A DNA stretch of 39,980 nucleotides from Bog-756 sp049517675. GTDB taxonomy: Bacteria; Actinomycetota; Acidimicrobiia; Acidimicrobiales; RAAP-2. Position 1 is the first letter of the stretch. Each line of letters starts with the position of its first letter. The stretch lies in NCBI GenBank assembly GCA_049517675.1, contig JBEKRV010000033.1, positions 1 to 39,980 on the forward strand, given 5' to 3'. The notes beneath the pieces were generated by a model, which saw only the letters and a list, made by a program, of their open reading frames with translations, was not told the origin of the DNA and ran no database searches. Shown here in pieces: positions 31,817 to 39,980 of the stretch. The position numbers were made by a program, and so were the translations under genes.

Positions 31817-33001
31817 ATGAAGGTTGTTCGTTACGACTTCGCCGACGCCGACTTCCCCGCCTCGTTGGTGGACGTGGACGAGCCCGCGCTCCCCACCGGC
31901 GAATGGGCCCGGGTGGCGGTCGGCGTCGGGGGCATCTGTGGCAGCGACCTCCACCTGTTCGCACCGGTCGTCACCGGCTCACCGACCCTGTCGGGGATCG
32001 CCGACTTCCCCTTCGAACTGGGCCACGAGATCGCCGGCACGATCATCGAGGCCGGCGAGGACTGCCCGTTCGCCGTGGGGGCGCGGGTGGCGGTCGACCC
32101 GATCATCCCCTGTCTGCCCCGCGGCATCGATCCACCGTGTGCCAACTGCGCCAGGGGATGGGCGTCGAGCTGTCTCCGCTTCGACAGCCATGTGATGACC
32201 GGCGGGCGGTCGCTCGGGTACACGCGGGGGCTCGGTGCCGGATGGGCCGAGCAGGTCCTGGGGCACGCGTCGATGCTTCATCCGATCCCCGACGGGGTGC
32301 CGGACAAGGCGGCCGGCCTCCACGAGCCGATCTCGATCGCCATCCACGGCCTTGCCCACCATCCGCCGGACGAGGGAACCCCGATCCTCATCGTCGGAGG
32401 CGGCGTCATCGGCATGGCCGCCCTCCTGGCCGTGCGGGCCCACTTTCCGGACAACCCGGTGACGGTGCTGGTGCGCCACACCCACCAGGCGGAGGCCGCC
32501 CGCGCCTGCGGGGCGACCACGGTGGTGATGGGATCCGGGGCTGCGGCGTTCGAGGAACTGGCCGTCCTGTGCGGGGGACGGGTCGTCGGGGGCGGAGACG
32601 AGCGGATGCTGATGGGAGGGTTCGCCTACGTGATCGAGGCCGCCGGGAGCCCGAGTGCGGTGACCGACGCGCTCCGGGCCGCCGATCATCGGGGAGTCGT
32701 GCTCACCCTGGGTGCGGCGGGAACCGGGTCGATCGACATGACCCCGATCTGGTACAAGCAACTCGTGGTGGTGGGCTCCGTCGATCACGGGTCCAACCCT
32801 TCGGCCGTCATCGGCCGGGCACCCGAGGGACTCGACCATTCGATCGATGCCGCCCTCGCGGTGCTGGCGCGCCGGGCGTTCCCGCCCGGGGTGCTGGTCA
32901 CCCACGAGTTCCCCCTCGAGGAGTATCGGGAGGCCGTCCGGGCCGGGCTCGACAAGAAGTCCAGCCAGGCGATGAAGGTGGTCTTCCGGCCGAACGGTTG
33001 A
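31817..33001 (+). CDS. Zinc-dependent medium-chain alcohol dehydrogenase
   Basis: A 394-residue MDR enzyme. The catalytic zinc region has GICGSDLH (Cys41) and FELGHEIAG (His70, Glu71). The structural zinc lobe has Cys99, Cys108, Cys111 and Cys119, that is C-x8-C-x2-C-x7-C, with a longer first spacer than the common C-x2-C-x2-C-x7-C. The cofactor site is ILIVGGGVIGMAALLAV, typical for NAD(P). The ATG at 31817 is preceded by a GTG; either is possible. The end (FPLEEYREAVRAGLDKKSSQ) is typical of the threonine/sorbitol dehydrogenase side of the family. It diverges from the P450 gene and converges on a second alcohol dehydrogenase with the same cysteine spacing. The substrate is unknown. Confidence 0.88.
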   Translation: MKVVRYDFADADFPASLVDVDEPALPTGEWARVAVGVGGICGSDLHLFAPVVTGSPTLSGIADFPFELGHEIAGTIIEAGEDCPFAVGARVAVDPIIPCLPRGIDPPCANCARGWASSCLRFDSHVMTGGRSLGYTRGLGAGWAEQVLGHASMLHPIPDGVPDKAAGLHEPISIAIHGLAHHPPDEGTPILIVGGGVIGMAALLAVRAHFPDNPVTVLVRHTHQAEAARACGATTVVMGSGAAAFEELAVLCGGRVVGGGDERMLMGGFAYVIEAAGSPSAVTDALRAADHRGVVLTLGAAGTGSIDMTPIWYKQLVVVGSVDHGSNPSAVIGRAPEGLDHSIDAALAVLARRAFPPGVLVTHEFPLEEYREAVRAGLDKKSSQAMKVVFRPNG

Positions 33002-33048
33002 GCCCTTACGTTCGGGCCCGGTCGTCGGTCGGCCGCAGCCGTGGGCCC

Positions 33049-34296
33049 TCAGCGGCTGTCGATCGCCACCTTGACGGCCCCCGATGCCTCCTGGTCGGCC
33101 AGCACGGCGAATGCGTCCCGCCACTCGTCGAGGCGGAAGGTGTGGGTGAGCATCGGCGTCAGGTCGATCCGGCCGGATCCGACCATGTCCAGGAAGTGGG
33201 CGATGCCGTGCTGACGGGTGCCCTCGACCTCCTCGATCCCGAAGGCGTTGGAGCCGGTGTACGTGATCTCCTTGGCGTAGACCGGCGTGTCGTCCCATTT
33301 GGCGGCGCCGTGCATGCCCAGCTTCACGAGGGTGCCCCGGGCCCGCAGCACGCGGCAGCCGACCTCCAGCGTCTCGGCTGCCCCGATGGTGTCGTAGACC
33401 ACGTCGATGCCTCCCGGAAAGGCCATGGGGAGCCCGTCCGCCGGCTGCAGCACGCCGCCCGACCACTCGGCGACCCGCTCGATGAGCTCGAGTCGCGGCT
33501 CGTGGAGAACCGTCGATGCGCCGAAGGTCTCGGCCAGGCGGCGTTGCGCATCGAACCGGGCGACCACCATCACCTCGACCGTCGGGTGCAGTGCCGCCAG
33601 GATGGCGACGGCGCACTGCCCCAGCGAGCCGGCACCGTAGACGAGGACCCTGCTCCCCGGCTGGGGCGGGTGGCGGGTGACCGCATGGAGGGACACCGAG
33701 AACGGATCGGCGAGGACGACCTGCTCGTCGCTCAGATGGTCCGGCACCTTGAAGAGCATCGAGTCGTGCGCCGGCATGAGGTCGGCGAACCCCCCGCTCA
33801 CGTCGGAGCACATGCCGATGTGGATGCCCGGCGCGAACGAGCCCTTGGCGAACGAATGGCACTGGCTCAGGTCGCCCGCCTGGCACGCCGGGCAGACGGG
33901 CGACACCCCCCGGGTCACGCACGTGAGCCACGGGTTGAGCGCGACACGGTCCCCCGGCTCGAACCCCTCCGCCTCGGGGCCGACATCGACCACCTCGGCG
34001 ATCACCTCGTGGCCCATGACGTGGGGGAACGAGACGAAGTTCTTCATCGGGTTCTGCATGTCCGACGCGCCGCCCGGGTCGGTCAGGCTGGCATAGTCGA
34101 GGAACACCGCCTTGGACTCCGAACCGCAGATCCCCACCAGTCTCGGCCTGGTCACCACCCAGTCGGGCCGGAGGAACCCGGGCTCGTCGATGTCGACGAG
34201 CCGCGTCGGCGTCCGGGCCAGCATCCGCAACAAGCGGTTGTCCGTCTCGACGAAGGGTTGTGCCTCCGGCTCCACGCCGTACATGAGCGCCCGCAT
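33049..34296 (-). CDS. Zinc-dependent medium-chain alcohol dehydrogenase (paralogue-like)
   Basis: A 415-residue MDR enzyme. The catalytic zinc positions are Cys57 in LVGICGSES and His96/Glu97 in HVMGHEVIA. The structural lobe has Cys126, Cys135, Cys138 and Cys146, the same C-x8-C-x2-C-x7-C spacing as in the converging gene at 31817-33001, so the two likely share a subfamily. The NAD(P) turn is VLVYGAGSLGQCAVAIL. Compared with usual MDR proteins there is an extra segment after the first strand (FLDYASLTDPGGASDMQNP). The ATG at 34296 is taken. It stands 47 bases from the converging gene and 100 bases after the flavodoxin-like gene. Confidence 0.86.
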   Translation of the reverse strand: MRALMYGVEPEAQPFVETDNRLLRMLARTPTRLVDIDEPGFLRPDWVVTRPRLVGICGSESKAVFLDYASLTDPGGASDMQNPMKNFVSFPHVMGHEVIAEVVDVGPEAEGFEPGDRVALNPWLTCVTRGVSPVCPACQAGDLSQCHSFAKGSFAPGIHIGMCSDVSGGFADLMPAHDSMLFKVPDHLSDEQVVLADPFSVSLHAVTRHPPQPGSRVLVYGAGSLGQCAVAILAALHPTVEVMVVARFDAQRRLAETFGASTVLHEPRLELIERVAEWSGGVLQPADGLPMAFPGGIDVVYDTIGAAETLEVGCRVLRARGTLVKLGMHGAAKWDDTPVYAKEITYTGSNAFGIEEVEGTRQHGIAHFLDMVGSGRIDLTPMLTHTFRLDEWRDAFAVLADQEASGAVKVAIDSR

Positions 34297-34396
34297 GGCC
34301 GCATCGTAGGGCTCCGCCGGCTCGTCGACCCGATCCGGTCTCCTCAGTGGCGCGATCCGAGGGTGAGGGACCGCCGACCGGGAACGTGCACGCCCC

Positions 34397-35173
34397 TCAG
34401 GACCGGTACTCGGGATTCGGGAAGTCGAACCGGGATCCAGCGTCCCATTCCCGACGTTGATTGCCGTACGCAGGAAAGCCCCCGGCAGTCGTGAGCAAGT
34501 TGGCGAGATGGAGGAGGTTCCACGTCATGAAGGTGGTGTTGCGGTTGGTGAACTCGTTGTCCACGCCCGCCCGGCCGCCACCCTCGAGCTCGTCCCCGTA
34601 GCTGGGACCGGGCCCTGCCTCGCCGATCCATCCGGCATCTGACTGAGGGGCGATGCAATACCCGATGTGTTGCAGGCTGTAGAGAACGTTCGAAGCGCAG
34701 TGCTTGATGCCGTCTTCGTTTCCCGTGATCAGGCATCCTCCGACTTTGCCGTAGTAGAGCCACTGCCCCATGTCGTTCAGTTCGCCGGAATGGGCGTAGA
34801 GCCGCTCGATCACCTTCTTGGTCTCGCTGCTGTTGTCGCCCAACCAGATCGGGCCGGCGATGACGAGGATGTCAGCACCCATCACGCGACCGAAGAGTTC
34901 GGGCCACTCGTCCTGTGGCCAACCGTGTTCGCGCATGTCCGGATACACGCCTGTGGCGATCGCATGGTCGACGGATCGGAACTGGTCGACCCGGACCCCC
35001 TGTTTGGCCATGATCGAGGCACTGATGTCGATCAGACGTTGGGTGTGGCTAATTTCCGGGGACCGGGTCAACGTCGTGTTGATGAACAGTGCGGAAAGAT
35101 TCGAGAAGTCCGGGTGATTGTCGGTTTCCATGGAACCTGTGTCCTCCCAGCCGCCCTCGGCGTTACGGGTCAT
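34397..35173 (-). CDS. Flavodoxin-fold NAD(P)H-dependent oxidoreductase
   Basis: A 258-residue flavodoxin-like protein. The FMN phosphate loop follows the first strand (ALFINTTLTRSPEISHTQ), then ADILVIAGPIWLGDNSSET, where the middle flavin loop lies, and KVGGCLITGNEDGIKHCAS. This matches the FMN-reductase (PF03358) type, which reduces quinones, nitro groups or free flavin. A tail of about 80 residues (from GWIGEAGPGPSYGDE) is longer than in small flavodoxins. The start is uncertain: ATG 35173 has only a weak ribosome site, and ATG 35131 (METDNHPD) would give 244 residues. It is 133 bases downstream of the MFS gene in the same direction and may be read through from it. Confidence 0.78.
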   Translation of the reverse strand: MTRNAEGGWEDTGSMETDNHPDFSNLSALFINTTLTRSPEISHTQRLIDISASIMAKQGVRVDQFRSVDHAIATGVYPDMREHGWPQDEWPELFGRVMGADILVIAGPIWLGDNSSETKKVIERLYAHSGELNDMGQWLYYGKVGGCLITGNEDGIKHCASNVLYSLQHIGYCIAPQSDAGWIGEAGPGPSYGDELEGGGRAGVDNEFTNRNTTFMTWNLLHLANLLTTAGGFPAYGNQRREWDAGSRFDFPNPEYRS

Positions 35174-35306
35174 CGAATGCGCTTCGGGGCACCGTCCGGA
35201 GCGACTGCGGACTCAACTCCGTGAGCTGCTCCGGTTCGATCGTGACTGGCCCAATCCTAAGTGCCCGGAGCGAGCGGGGAATGATCCGTCTCTCCGGCCA
35301 TGCCGC

Positions 35307-36806
35307 TCAGCGGGTGCCCAGGGGGGCGGCGTCGAGTGCGCAGGTCACGCACGCTTCGGCCGACTCGCCGGCGGTCGTGCTCGTTCGTCCGGACGGAGGT
35401 GGTGCATTGCGGATGAGCAGCGCGGACAGGAGCCCTCCGAGGACGGAAAGGCCACTGGCGACGACGGCGGCATTCCGGAACCCGGGAGCGAACAGCCCGG
35501 GACGGAGGTAGCTGGTCCGGGTGATTCCGGCGATCGCCGGGATGGCGGCGACCGCGATCAGGGTCCCGAGACGGGCGACGCAGTTGTTGACCGCAGATGC
35601 GACGCCCGAGTAGCTGTCAGGGGCGGAGTTCAGCGCCGTCGCCGTGAGTGGCGCCACCGTGAGGGCGAGGCCGAGACCCAGGACCACGATCCCGGGGAGC
35701 ACGGCGACCAGGTACGAGGACGTTCCGGGTGGCCGGGCCAGGAGTGCCATCCCGAGCCCGACCACACACGGACCGATGCTCATCGGGAGTCGTGGGCCGA
35801 TGCGGTAGGACAGTCGGCCTGCCCTGGCCGACAGCGTCAGCATGATCAAGGTGAGGGGGAGCAGTGCCATCCCCGACTCGAGTGGCGAGTACCCGCTCAC
35901 CACCTGGAGGTCGATCGGGAGCAGGAAGAGGGTCACCCCGAGGGCGGCGTAGACCACGAACGTGACGCCGTTCGTGGCGCTGAACTGCATGCTCCGGAAC
36001 AGGTCCAACGGGAGCATCGGGCTCGCCCGGGCCCTCTCGACCACGACGAATGCCGCGCCGGCCAGGACTCCGACGACGACCATCGTGATCACGACCGGAT
36101 CCGACCACCCGTTCGCCGGTCCCTCGATGAGCCCGAACGTGATGCCGCCCAGTGCGATCACGGCCAGTGCGGCGCCGGCCAGGTCCGGTCGGCCCGACAG
36201 TTCGGGATTCCGCGATTCCGGTACGTGGCGGGGCGAAACCGCCAGGACGGCCGCGCCGACGGGGAGATTGATGAGGAAGATCCATCGCCATGATGCCGCC
36301 GCGACGAGATAGCCGCCCAGCAGAGGACCCACTGCTGTTGCCACGCCACCGAGCCCCGACCACCTGCCGATCGCACCACCGCGGTCGCTGTCGACGAACG
36401 AGCTCTCGATGATCGAGAGGCTCCCGGGCGTGAGCAGTGCGGCACCCACCCCTTGGAGGACGCGGGTCACGATCAGGACAGCGGCGTCGGGGGCGAGCGC
36501 ACACGCGGCGGACATGACGACGAACCAGACGACGCCGACGCAGAAGATGCGGCGACGTCCGTAGCGGTCGCCCAGCCAACCCCCGAGCAACAGCAACGCG
36601 GCCAACGAGAGGGTGTATCCCGTGACGATCCACTGGAGCGCCCCGAAGGGCGAGTGGAATTCGCGGCCGATGGTGGGGAGGGCGATGCCCACCACGGTGG
36701 AGTCGATCGCAGCCATGCCCGAGCCGAGGACGGTGGCGGCGATGATCCAACGTCCACTCGGCGACTTCAACGTGCGCAGAGCGAACTGGCCATCGTTCAG
36801 GGCCAC
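35307..36806 (-). CDS. MFS drug/H+ antiporter, DHA2 (EmrB/QacA) type
   Basis: A 499-residue membrane protein with about 14 hydrophobic helices, the DHA2 layout. The cytoplasmic motif A is LLGGWLGDRYGRRR, the acidic D1 region is AAIDSTVVGIALPTIG, and antiporter motif C is GGVATAVGPLLGGYLV. Such pumps export drugs, dyes or metabolites against a proton gradient. The last part is Thr/Ser-rich and hydrophilic and carries two cysteines (EACVTC). The GTG at 36806 lacks a ribosome site; TAATCT stands just before it on its strand and may mark a leaderless start. It diverges from the TetR-family gene, and the 248-base space between holds the regulator's operator-bearing promoter. Confidence 0.9.
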   Translation of the reverse strand: MALNDGQFALRTLKSPSGRWIIAATVLGSGMAAIDSTVVGIALPTIGREFHSPFGALQWIVTGYTLSLAALLLLGGWLGDRYGRRRIFCVGVVWFVVMSAACALAPDAAVLIVTRVLQGVGAALLTPGSLSIIESSFVDSDRGGAIGRWSGLGGVATAVGPLLGGYLVAAASWRWIFLINLPVGAAVLAVSPRHVPESRNPELSGRPDLAGAALAVIALGGITFGLIEGPANGWSDPVVITMVVVGVLAGAAFVVVERARASPMLPLDLFRSMQFSATNGVTFVVYAALGVTLFLLPIDLQVVSGYSPLESGMALLPLTLIMLTLSARAGRLSYRIGPRLPMSIGPCVVGLGMALLARPPGTSSYLVAVLPGIVVLGLGLALTVAPLTATALNSAPDSYSGVASAVNNCVARLGTLIAVAAIPAIAGITRTSYLRPGLFAPGFRNAAVVASGLSVLGGLLSALLIRNAPPPSGRTSTTAGESAEACVTCALDAAPLGTR

Positions 36807-36972
36807 GTCCGAGATTACGACAGCCGAAGCTCCACGAGGGGACTCGATACCGTCGGGAACGTCGCGCTGACCCCGGAGGGCTCCGGTGGCTTGGACCGTC
36901 GGACCACCGGTCGCCCGTTTCCGTGCATCGCAGATTCGCCTCCTTGAACTGGATGTTCGAAGAAATCGGAAC

Positions 36973-37033
36973 GGAACGGTTGCGTTCTGCTTCCGAATCC
37001 TTTATATTGAACGGTACGGAACGGTTTCGTTCC
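36973..37033 (+). promoter_or_regulatory. TetR gene promoter with two 16-bp operator copies
   Basis: A well-formed promoter, TTGCGT (36980-36985), 17 bases and TATATT (37003-37008), lies before the TetR-family gene. Two copies of the inverted repeat GGAACG-N4-CGTTCY cover it: 36973-36988 overlaps the -35 box and 37018-37033 lies just past the likely transcription start. Their centres are 45 bases apart. Extra GGAACGG half-sites occur at 36968 and near 37009. This layout fits tight self-repression by the TetR protein. Confidence 0.8.
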
Positions 37034-37054
37034 CTATTCGGGAGAATCCACGAG

Positions 37055-37666
37055 ATGACCATCATCGAGACGCCGAACACCGAGTCAGAGGACCGGCCGT
37101 CCGGGACCAGGGCCGCCGCCAGGCGCCAGGCGATCCTGGACGCCGCGATCGCCCTCCTGATGGAGGTCGGCTACGACCGCATGAGCATGGATGCGCTGGC
37201 AGAGCGCGCCCGTGCCGGCAAGGCCACCATCTACCGTCACTGGACGGGCAAGGCCGAGGTCGTGGTGGAGGCCGTCCGCTGCCGCAAGTCCGAGGACTTC
37301 TCGGCACCGCCGGACACCGGGTCGCTCCGTGGCGACCTGTTGGCCGCCCTCAACCACGGTCGCGAGTCCTTCACGGAGGAGGATTCGTCCCTCCTCATCG
37401 GGATGATCTCGGCGATGCACCACGATCAGGAGCTGGCCGACCTGATGCGCCAGCAGCTCTTCGAGGCCAAGCAGGGCCTGTTCGACAACGTCGTGGCCCG
37501 GGCCGTCCAGCGCGGCGAGCAGGTGTCGATGAGTGCCGCCTCGGTCGCCAACGAGGTCAGTTCCGCACTGTTCCTGAGCCGGGTGGCCATGGGCGGAGGC
37601 GAGATCGACGAGGAGTTCGTCCTGCACATGGTCGACGACGTCATCCTCCCACTGCTTCGCTGCTGA
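37055..37666 (+). CDS. TetR/AcrR family transcriptional regulator
   Basis: A 203-residue repressor-type protein. The N-terminal DNA-binding domain spans about 22-70: RRQAILDAAIALLMEVGYD, then the helix-turn-helix MSMDALAERARAGKATIYRH and WTGKAEVVVEAV. The rest is the helical ligand-binding and dimer domain, which varies and gives no ligand. The ATG at 37055 follows GGGAGA about ten bases upstream; the longer in-frame extension to 36923 would pass through the promoter and operators and is not credible. It lies between two DHA2 exporters, 248 bases from the diverging one and 134 bases before the other in the same direction, so it likely controls efflux and itself. Confidence 0.92.
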   Translation: MTIIETPNTESEDRPSGTRAAARRQAILDAAIALLMEVGYDRMSMDALAERARAGKATIYRHWTGKAEVVVEAVRCRKSEDFSAPPDTGSLRGDLLAALNHGRESFTEEDSSLLIGMISAMHHDQELADLMRQQLFEAKQGLFDNVVARAVQRGEQVSMSAASVANEVSSALFLSRVAMGGGEIDEEFVLHMVDDVILPLLRC

Positions 37667-37800
37667 CGCGGCGCACCCACACCCCCGACGAGTAGGCGTC
37701 TCCCACCGACCCGTTGGTCGCGCGCCACACCCCGCTGTCCAGTTGCACCCGTTCGCACTTCCGTCTGTTCGCCGACCCTCCACCCCCCCAAGGAGATCCC

Positions 37801-39294
37801 ATGACCACCGTCACCGACCCGATCGGACCCCCGACACACCTGAATCCCCGGGAGGCGGATCCCAAGCGATGGATCGCCCTGGCGGTGATCGCCGTCGCCC
37901 AGCTGATGGTGGTGCTCGACGCCTCCATCGTCACCATCGCCCTCCCGTCGGCCCAGAAGTCCCTGCACATCTCCACGGACAACCGACAGTGGATGGTGAC
38001 CGCCTACACGCTCGCCTTCGGCGGCCTGCTGCTGCTCGGAGGCCGGATCGCCGACTACGTCGGCCGCAAGCGCATGTTCATCATCGGCCTGCTGGGGTTC
38101 GCCAGCGCCTCGGCACTCGGCGGGGCGGCCGTCAACGCCCCCATGCTGTTCGGCGCCCGCGCCCTCCAGGGCGCCATGGCGGCCCTGCTCGCCCCGGCCG
38201 CCCTCTCCCTCATCACCGTGACCTTCACCGAGGTGAAGGAACGGGCCACCGCGTTCGGCGTCTACGGCGCGATCGCCGGTGGAGGCGCTGCCATCGGTCT
38301 GATCATGGGCGGAGTGCTCACCCAGTACGCATCGTGGCGTTGGTGCCTCTATGTCAACGTCCCGATCGCCATCGTCACGGCCATCGTGGCGGTGCCGATC
38401 GTCCGGGAGAGCAAGGCCCACGGCAACACCAGTTACGACATCCCGGGGGCGGTCACGGTCACCGCCGGTCTCGTCTCCCTCGTCTACGGCTTCACCCAGG
38501 CCGCCCAGAACGGATGGACCGCTTCCGCCACCCTGGCGTACCTGGGGGCGGCCGCCGTGCTGCTGGCGGCCTTCGTGGGCATCGAGCTCCGGTCGAAGAA
38601 TCCGCTCCTCCCGATGCGGGTCGTCCTCGACCGCACCCGCGGCGGCTCGTTCCTCAGCTCGCTGATGGTGGGATCGGGGCTGATGGGGATGTTCCTCTTC
38701 CTCACCTACTACTTCCAGGAGAACCTGGGGTACTCGGCGCTCAAGACCGGGTTCGCCTTCCTCCCCTTCTCGGCGGGCATCATCCTGGCCGCCGGGGCGT
38801 CGTCGAAGGTCATCCCCCGCACCGGTCCCAAGCCGGTCATGGTGACCGGGTTCACCGCCGCGACGTCGGGCATGCTGTGGTTGACCCGGATCGGCGCCCA
38901 CACCTCGTTCGCGGCCCACGTGCTGCCGGCGGAGATCCTCATCAGCGTGGGCATGGGCCTGGCGTTCGTCCCGATGAGCAGCACCGCACTGTTCGGGGTG
39001 CCCGCTCACGACGCCGGGGTGGCCAGTGCCACCCTCAACACCACCCAACAGATCGGCGGCTCCCTCGGGACCGCCCTCCTCAACACCGTCTTCGCGTCGA
39101 CCACTGCCGCCTACCTCGCCACCCGGGTAGGGACCCCGGCGGTCCGCGAGGCCGCGCAGATCCACGGTTACACCGTCGGATTCGCCATCGGAGCGGTGTT
39201 CCTGGCCGTCGCCGCCCTGTCGGCCGGCTTCCTCATCAACGCCAAGCGGGAGGACATGGCCGAGATGGATCCCATGGCATTCGCCGGGGCCTGA
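37801..39294 (+). CDS. MFS drug/H+ antiporter, DHA2 (EmrB/QacA) type
   Basis: A 497-residue membrane protein with about 14 hydrophobic helices. Motif A reads LLGGRIADYVGRKR, the D1 region LDASIVTIALP, and the motif C region GAIAGGGAAIGLIMGGVL. A hydrophilic N-terminal tail of about 30 residues precedes the first helix. The ATG at 37801 has a strong AAGGAGA (37790-37796) with a 5-base spacer, so the in-frame upstream extension to 37714 is rejected. It follows the TetR gene in the same direction and is probably its main target. The exported compound is unknown; helix texture alone does not separate drug from metabolite export. Confidence 0.92.
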   Translation: MTTVTDPIGPPTHLNPREADPKRWIALAVIAVAQLMVVLDASIVTIALPSAQKSLHISTDNRQWMVTAYTLAFGGLLLLGGRIADYVGRKRMFIIGLLGFASASALGGAAVNAPMLFGARALQGAMAALLAPAALSLITVTFTEVKERATAFGVYGAIAGGGAAIGLIMGGVLTQYASWRWCLYVNVPIAIVTAIVAVPIVRESKAHGNTSYDIPGAVTVTAGLVSLVYGFTQAAQNGWTASATLAYLGAAAVLLAAFVGIELRSKNPLLPMRVVLDRTRGGSFLSSLMVGSGLMGMFLFLTYYFQENLGYSALKTGFAFLPFSAGIILAAGASSKVIPRTGPKPVMVTGFTAATSGMLWLTRIGAHTSFAAHVLPAEILISVGMGLAFVPMSSTALFGVPAHDAGVASATLNTTQQIGGSLGTALLNTVFASTTAAYLATRVGTPAVREAAQIHGYTVGFAIGAVFLAVAALSAGFLINAKREDMAEMDPMAFAGA

Positions 39295-39311
39295 GCCGCC
39301 GGTCGAAGGGC

Positions 39312-39326
39312 CTGCCGCAACGGCAG
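39312..39326 (+). terminator. Short hairpin after the exporter gene
   Basis: CTGCCG (39312-39317), CAA and CGGCAG (39321-39326) form a perfect 6-base stem with a 3-base loop, 18 bases after the exporter stop. No T-run follows, so it would be a weak or factor-assisted terminator. Confidence 0.35.
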
Positions 39327-39493
39327 TGGTCGAGCGAACCGATTGACGGCCGCGTACTCCGGTGCCAGGCTGACCCCGACATCGTGAATACCCGTGGAAT
39401 CAAGCGGCCGCGGGCGCCATTGACGGCGGAAGGGGTGGCGGGACACATGATCGGGCGGGTGGTTCAGCTGGGGACGGACGGGGGGAACCGGTC

Positions 39494-39980
39494 ATGAGGT
39501 CCTCTCTTCGAACACGGGCTGCGGGAGGTTCGCAGCTCGGCATGGCGGCACTTCTGCTCGTCGGTTCGCTGGTGGCCAGCCAGGGTGTTGCCGGTGCCGC
39601 GCACGCCGCCGATCTGACGCCGACCTCGTACGCCTCGACGGTGTTGGCCGACAGTCCGGCCGCGTTCTACCAGTTCAACGAGACAGGCGGGTCGACCGCC
39701 GCCGACTCGTCCGGGAACGGGATCGACGGCACCTACGACCCGGGGGTCACCCTCGGTGTGCCCGGCCCGATCGCCAGTGATCCGGCCTCGTCGGCCGTCA
39801 CCCCGTCCGGTCCGGCTGTGGACGTCCCCAACACCGACCTGCCGAGTGGCTACTTCGCGGTGGTCACCTACGAATTCTGGGCCAAGGGCACCACCGACCC
39901 CGCAACGGGCGCCACCCTGTTCAGCATTCCGGGAGCCACCGCCATCCAGATCGCCGACAACGACGGCACCACCGCCATCA
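39494..39980 (+). CDS. Secreted LamG-like (concanavalin-fold) protein, 5' part
   Basis: The gene starts at ATG 39494 and runs off the right edge, leaving 162 residues. The N-terminus has Arg residues, a hydrophobic run (MAALLLVGSLVASQGVAG) and a cleavage-like AHA-AD site near residue 38, so it is exported. After that SPAAFYQFNETGGSTAADS and SGNGIDGTYD match the opening of LamG/concanavalin-like domains in large actinobacterial surface and secreted proteins, which often bind sugars. GGGGGAA at 39480-39486 is a good ribosome site. Further repeats or catalytic domains probably lie beyond the window. Confidence 0.75.
   Translation, partial: MRSSLRTRAAGGSQLGMAALLLVGSLVASQGVAGAAHAADLTPTSYASTVLADSPAAFYQFNETGGSTAADSSGNGIDGTYDPGVTLGVPGPIASDPASSAVTPSGPAVDVPNTDLPSGYFAVVTYEFWAKGTTDPATGATLFSIPGATAIQIADNDGTTAI

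Noticed and set aside
31663..34494. A 943-codon plus-strand frame
   Set aside because: It spans two alcohol dehydrogenases on opposite strands and is mostly Arg/Gly/Pro/His text, so it is a shadow of both.
35118..36293. Plus-strand frame of 391 codons across the first exporter
   Set aside because: Asp/Glu/Arg/His-rich shadow of the minus-strand exporter; no start signals.
36974..36987. LexA/SOS-box-like GAAC...GTTC
   Set aside because: The gap is 6 bases, not the 4 of the actinobacterial SOS box, and the larger inverted repeat with a second copy fits a TetR operator.
39440..39493. Riboswitch before the secreted LamG-like gene
   Set aside because: GGTTC and GAACC can pair, but no conserved core of a known class is visible; the G-run is explained as the ribosome site.
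37743..39497. A 584-codon plus-strand frame over the second exporter
   Set aside because: Shadow frame: the exporter in the other frame has a clear ribosome site, motif A and membrane helices.

Overview
The window is GC-rich, densely coding bacterial DNA. GTG starts are frequent, many genes overlap by 4 bases (ATGA/GTGA), and several starts look leaderless. The gene families point to an actinobacterium: a PAPS sulfotransferase beside a DUF1214 protein, a full-length Lhr helicase, a cytochrome P450, FadE-type acyl-CoA dehydrogenase, APH-like phosphotransferase, AttH-like lipocalin protein and amidohydrolase-2 proteins. An Acidimicrobiia-like lineage is my guess, but no rRNA or marker gene confirms it. 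I saw no tRNA, rRNA, CRISPR array or insertion sequence.

Layout. 1-1900: tail of a DUF1214 protein translationally coupled to a sulfotransferase. 2087-2356: a small double-CxxC protein behind helically phased TTAGNC repeats. 2455-11191: a carbohydrate-looking locus in two converging operons. The plus-strand operon has a predicted toroid protein, a DUF6807/PmoA-like protein and an 888-residue fusion of a toroid/beta-rich region to a GT4-type glycosyltransferase. The minus-strand operon has four genes overlapping by 4 bases: an Old Yellow Enzyme-like flavoprotein, a 2-hydroxyacid dehydrogenase, a sugar isomerase/epimerase-type TIM barrel and a DHDPS-type aldolase/lyase. 11353-11924: a ribbon-helix-helix antitoxin and Doc-like toxin behind a perfect 23-bp operator-like palindrome. 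12137-16573: Lhr helicase.

16669-21185: an amidohydrolase, a secreted beta-helix lipoprotein, and a decaying HNH endonuclease gene in which three tandem copies of an 11-bp unit break the frame and the catalytic histidines have been substituted. 21228-34296: a degradation-type region with nitroreductase, SnoaL-like protein, two more amidohydrolase-fold proteins (one lacking its metal ligands), an acyl-AMP ligase, an SRPBCC protein, acyl-CoA dehydrogenase, AttH-like protein, APH-like kinase, P450 and two zinc alcohol dehydrogenases of one subfamily. This set could activate and oxidise a hydrophobic or aromatic carboxylic substrate, but no single pathway can be named from sequence alone.

34397-39294: a flavodoxin-like oxidoreductase, then two DHA2-type MFS exporters flanking a TetR-family regulator. 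The regulator's promoter is well formed (TTGCGT-17-TATATT) and overlaid by two copies of a GGAACG-N4-CGTTCY operator, a self-contained efflux switch. 39494-39980: the start of a secreted LamG-like protein that runs off the window.
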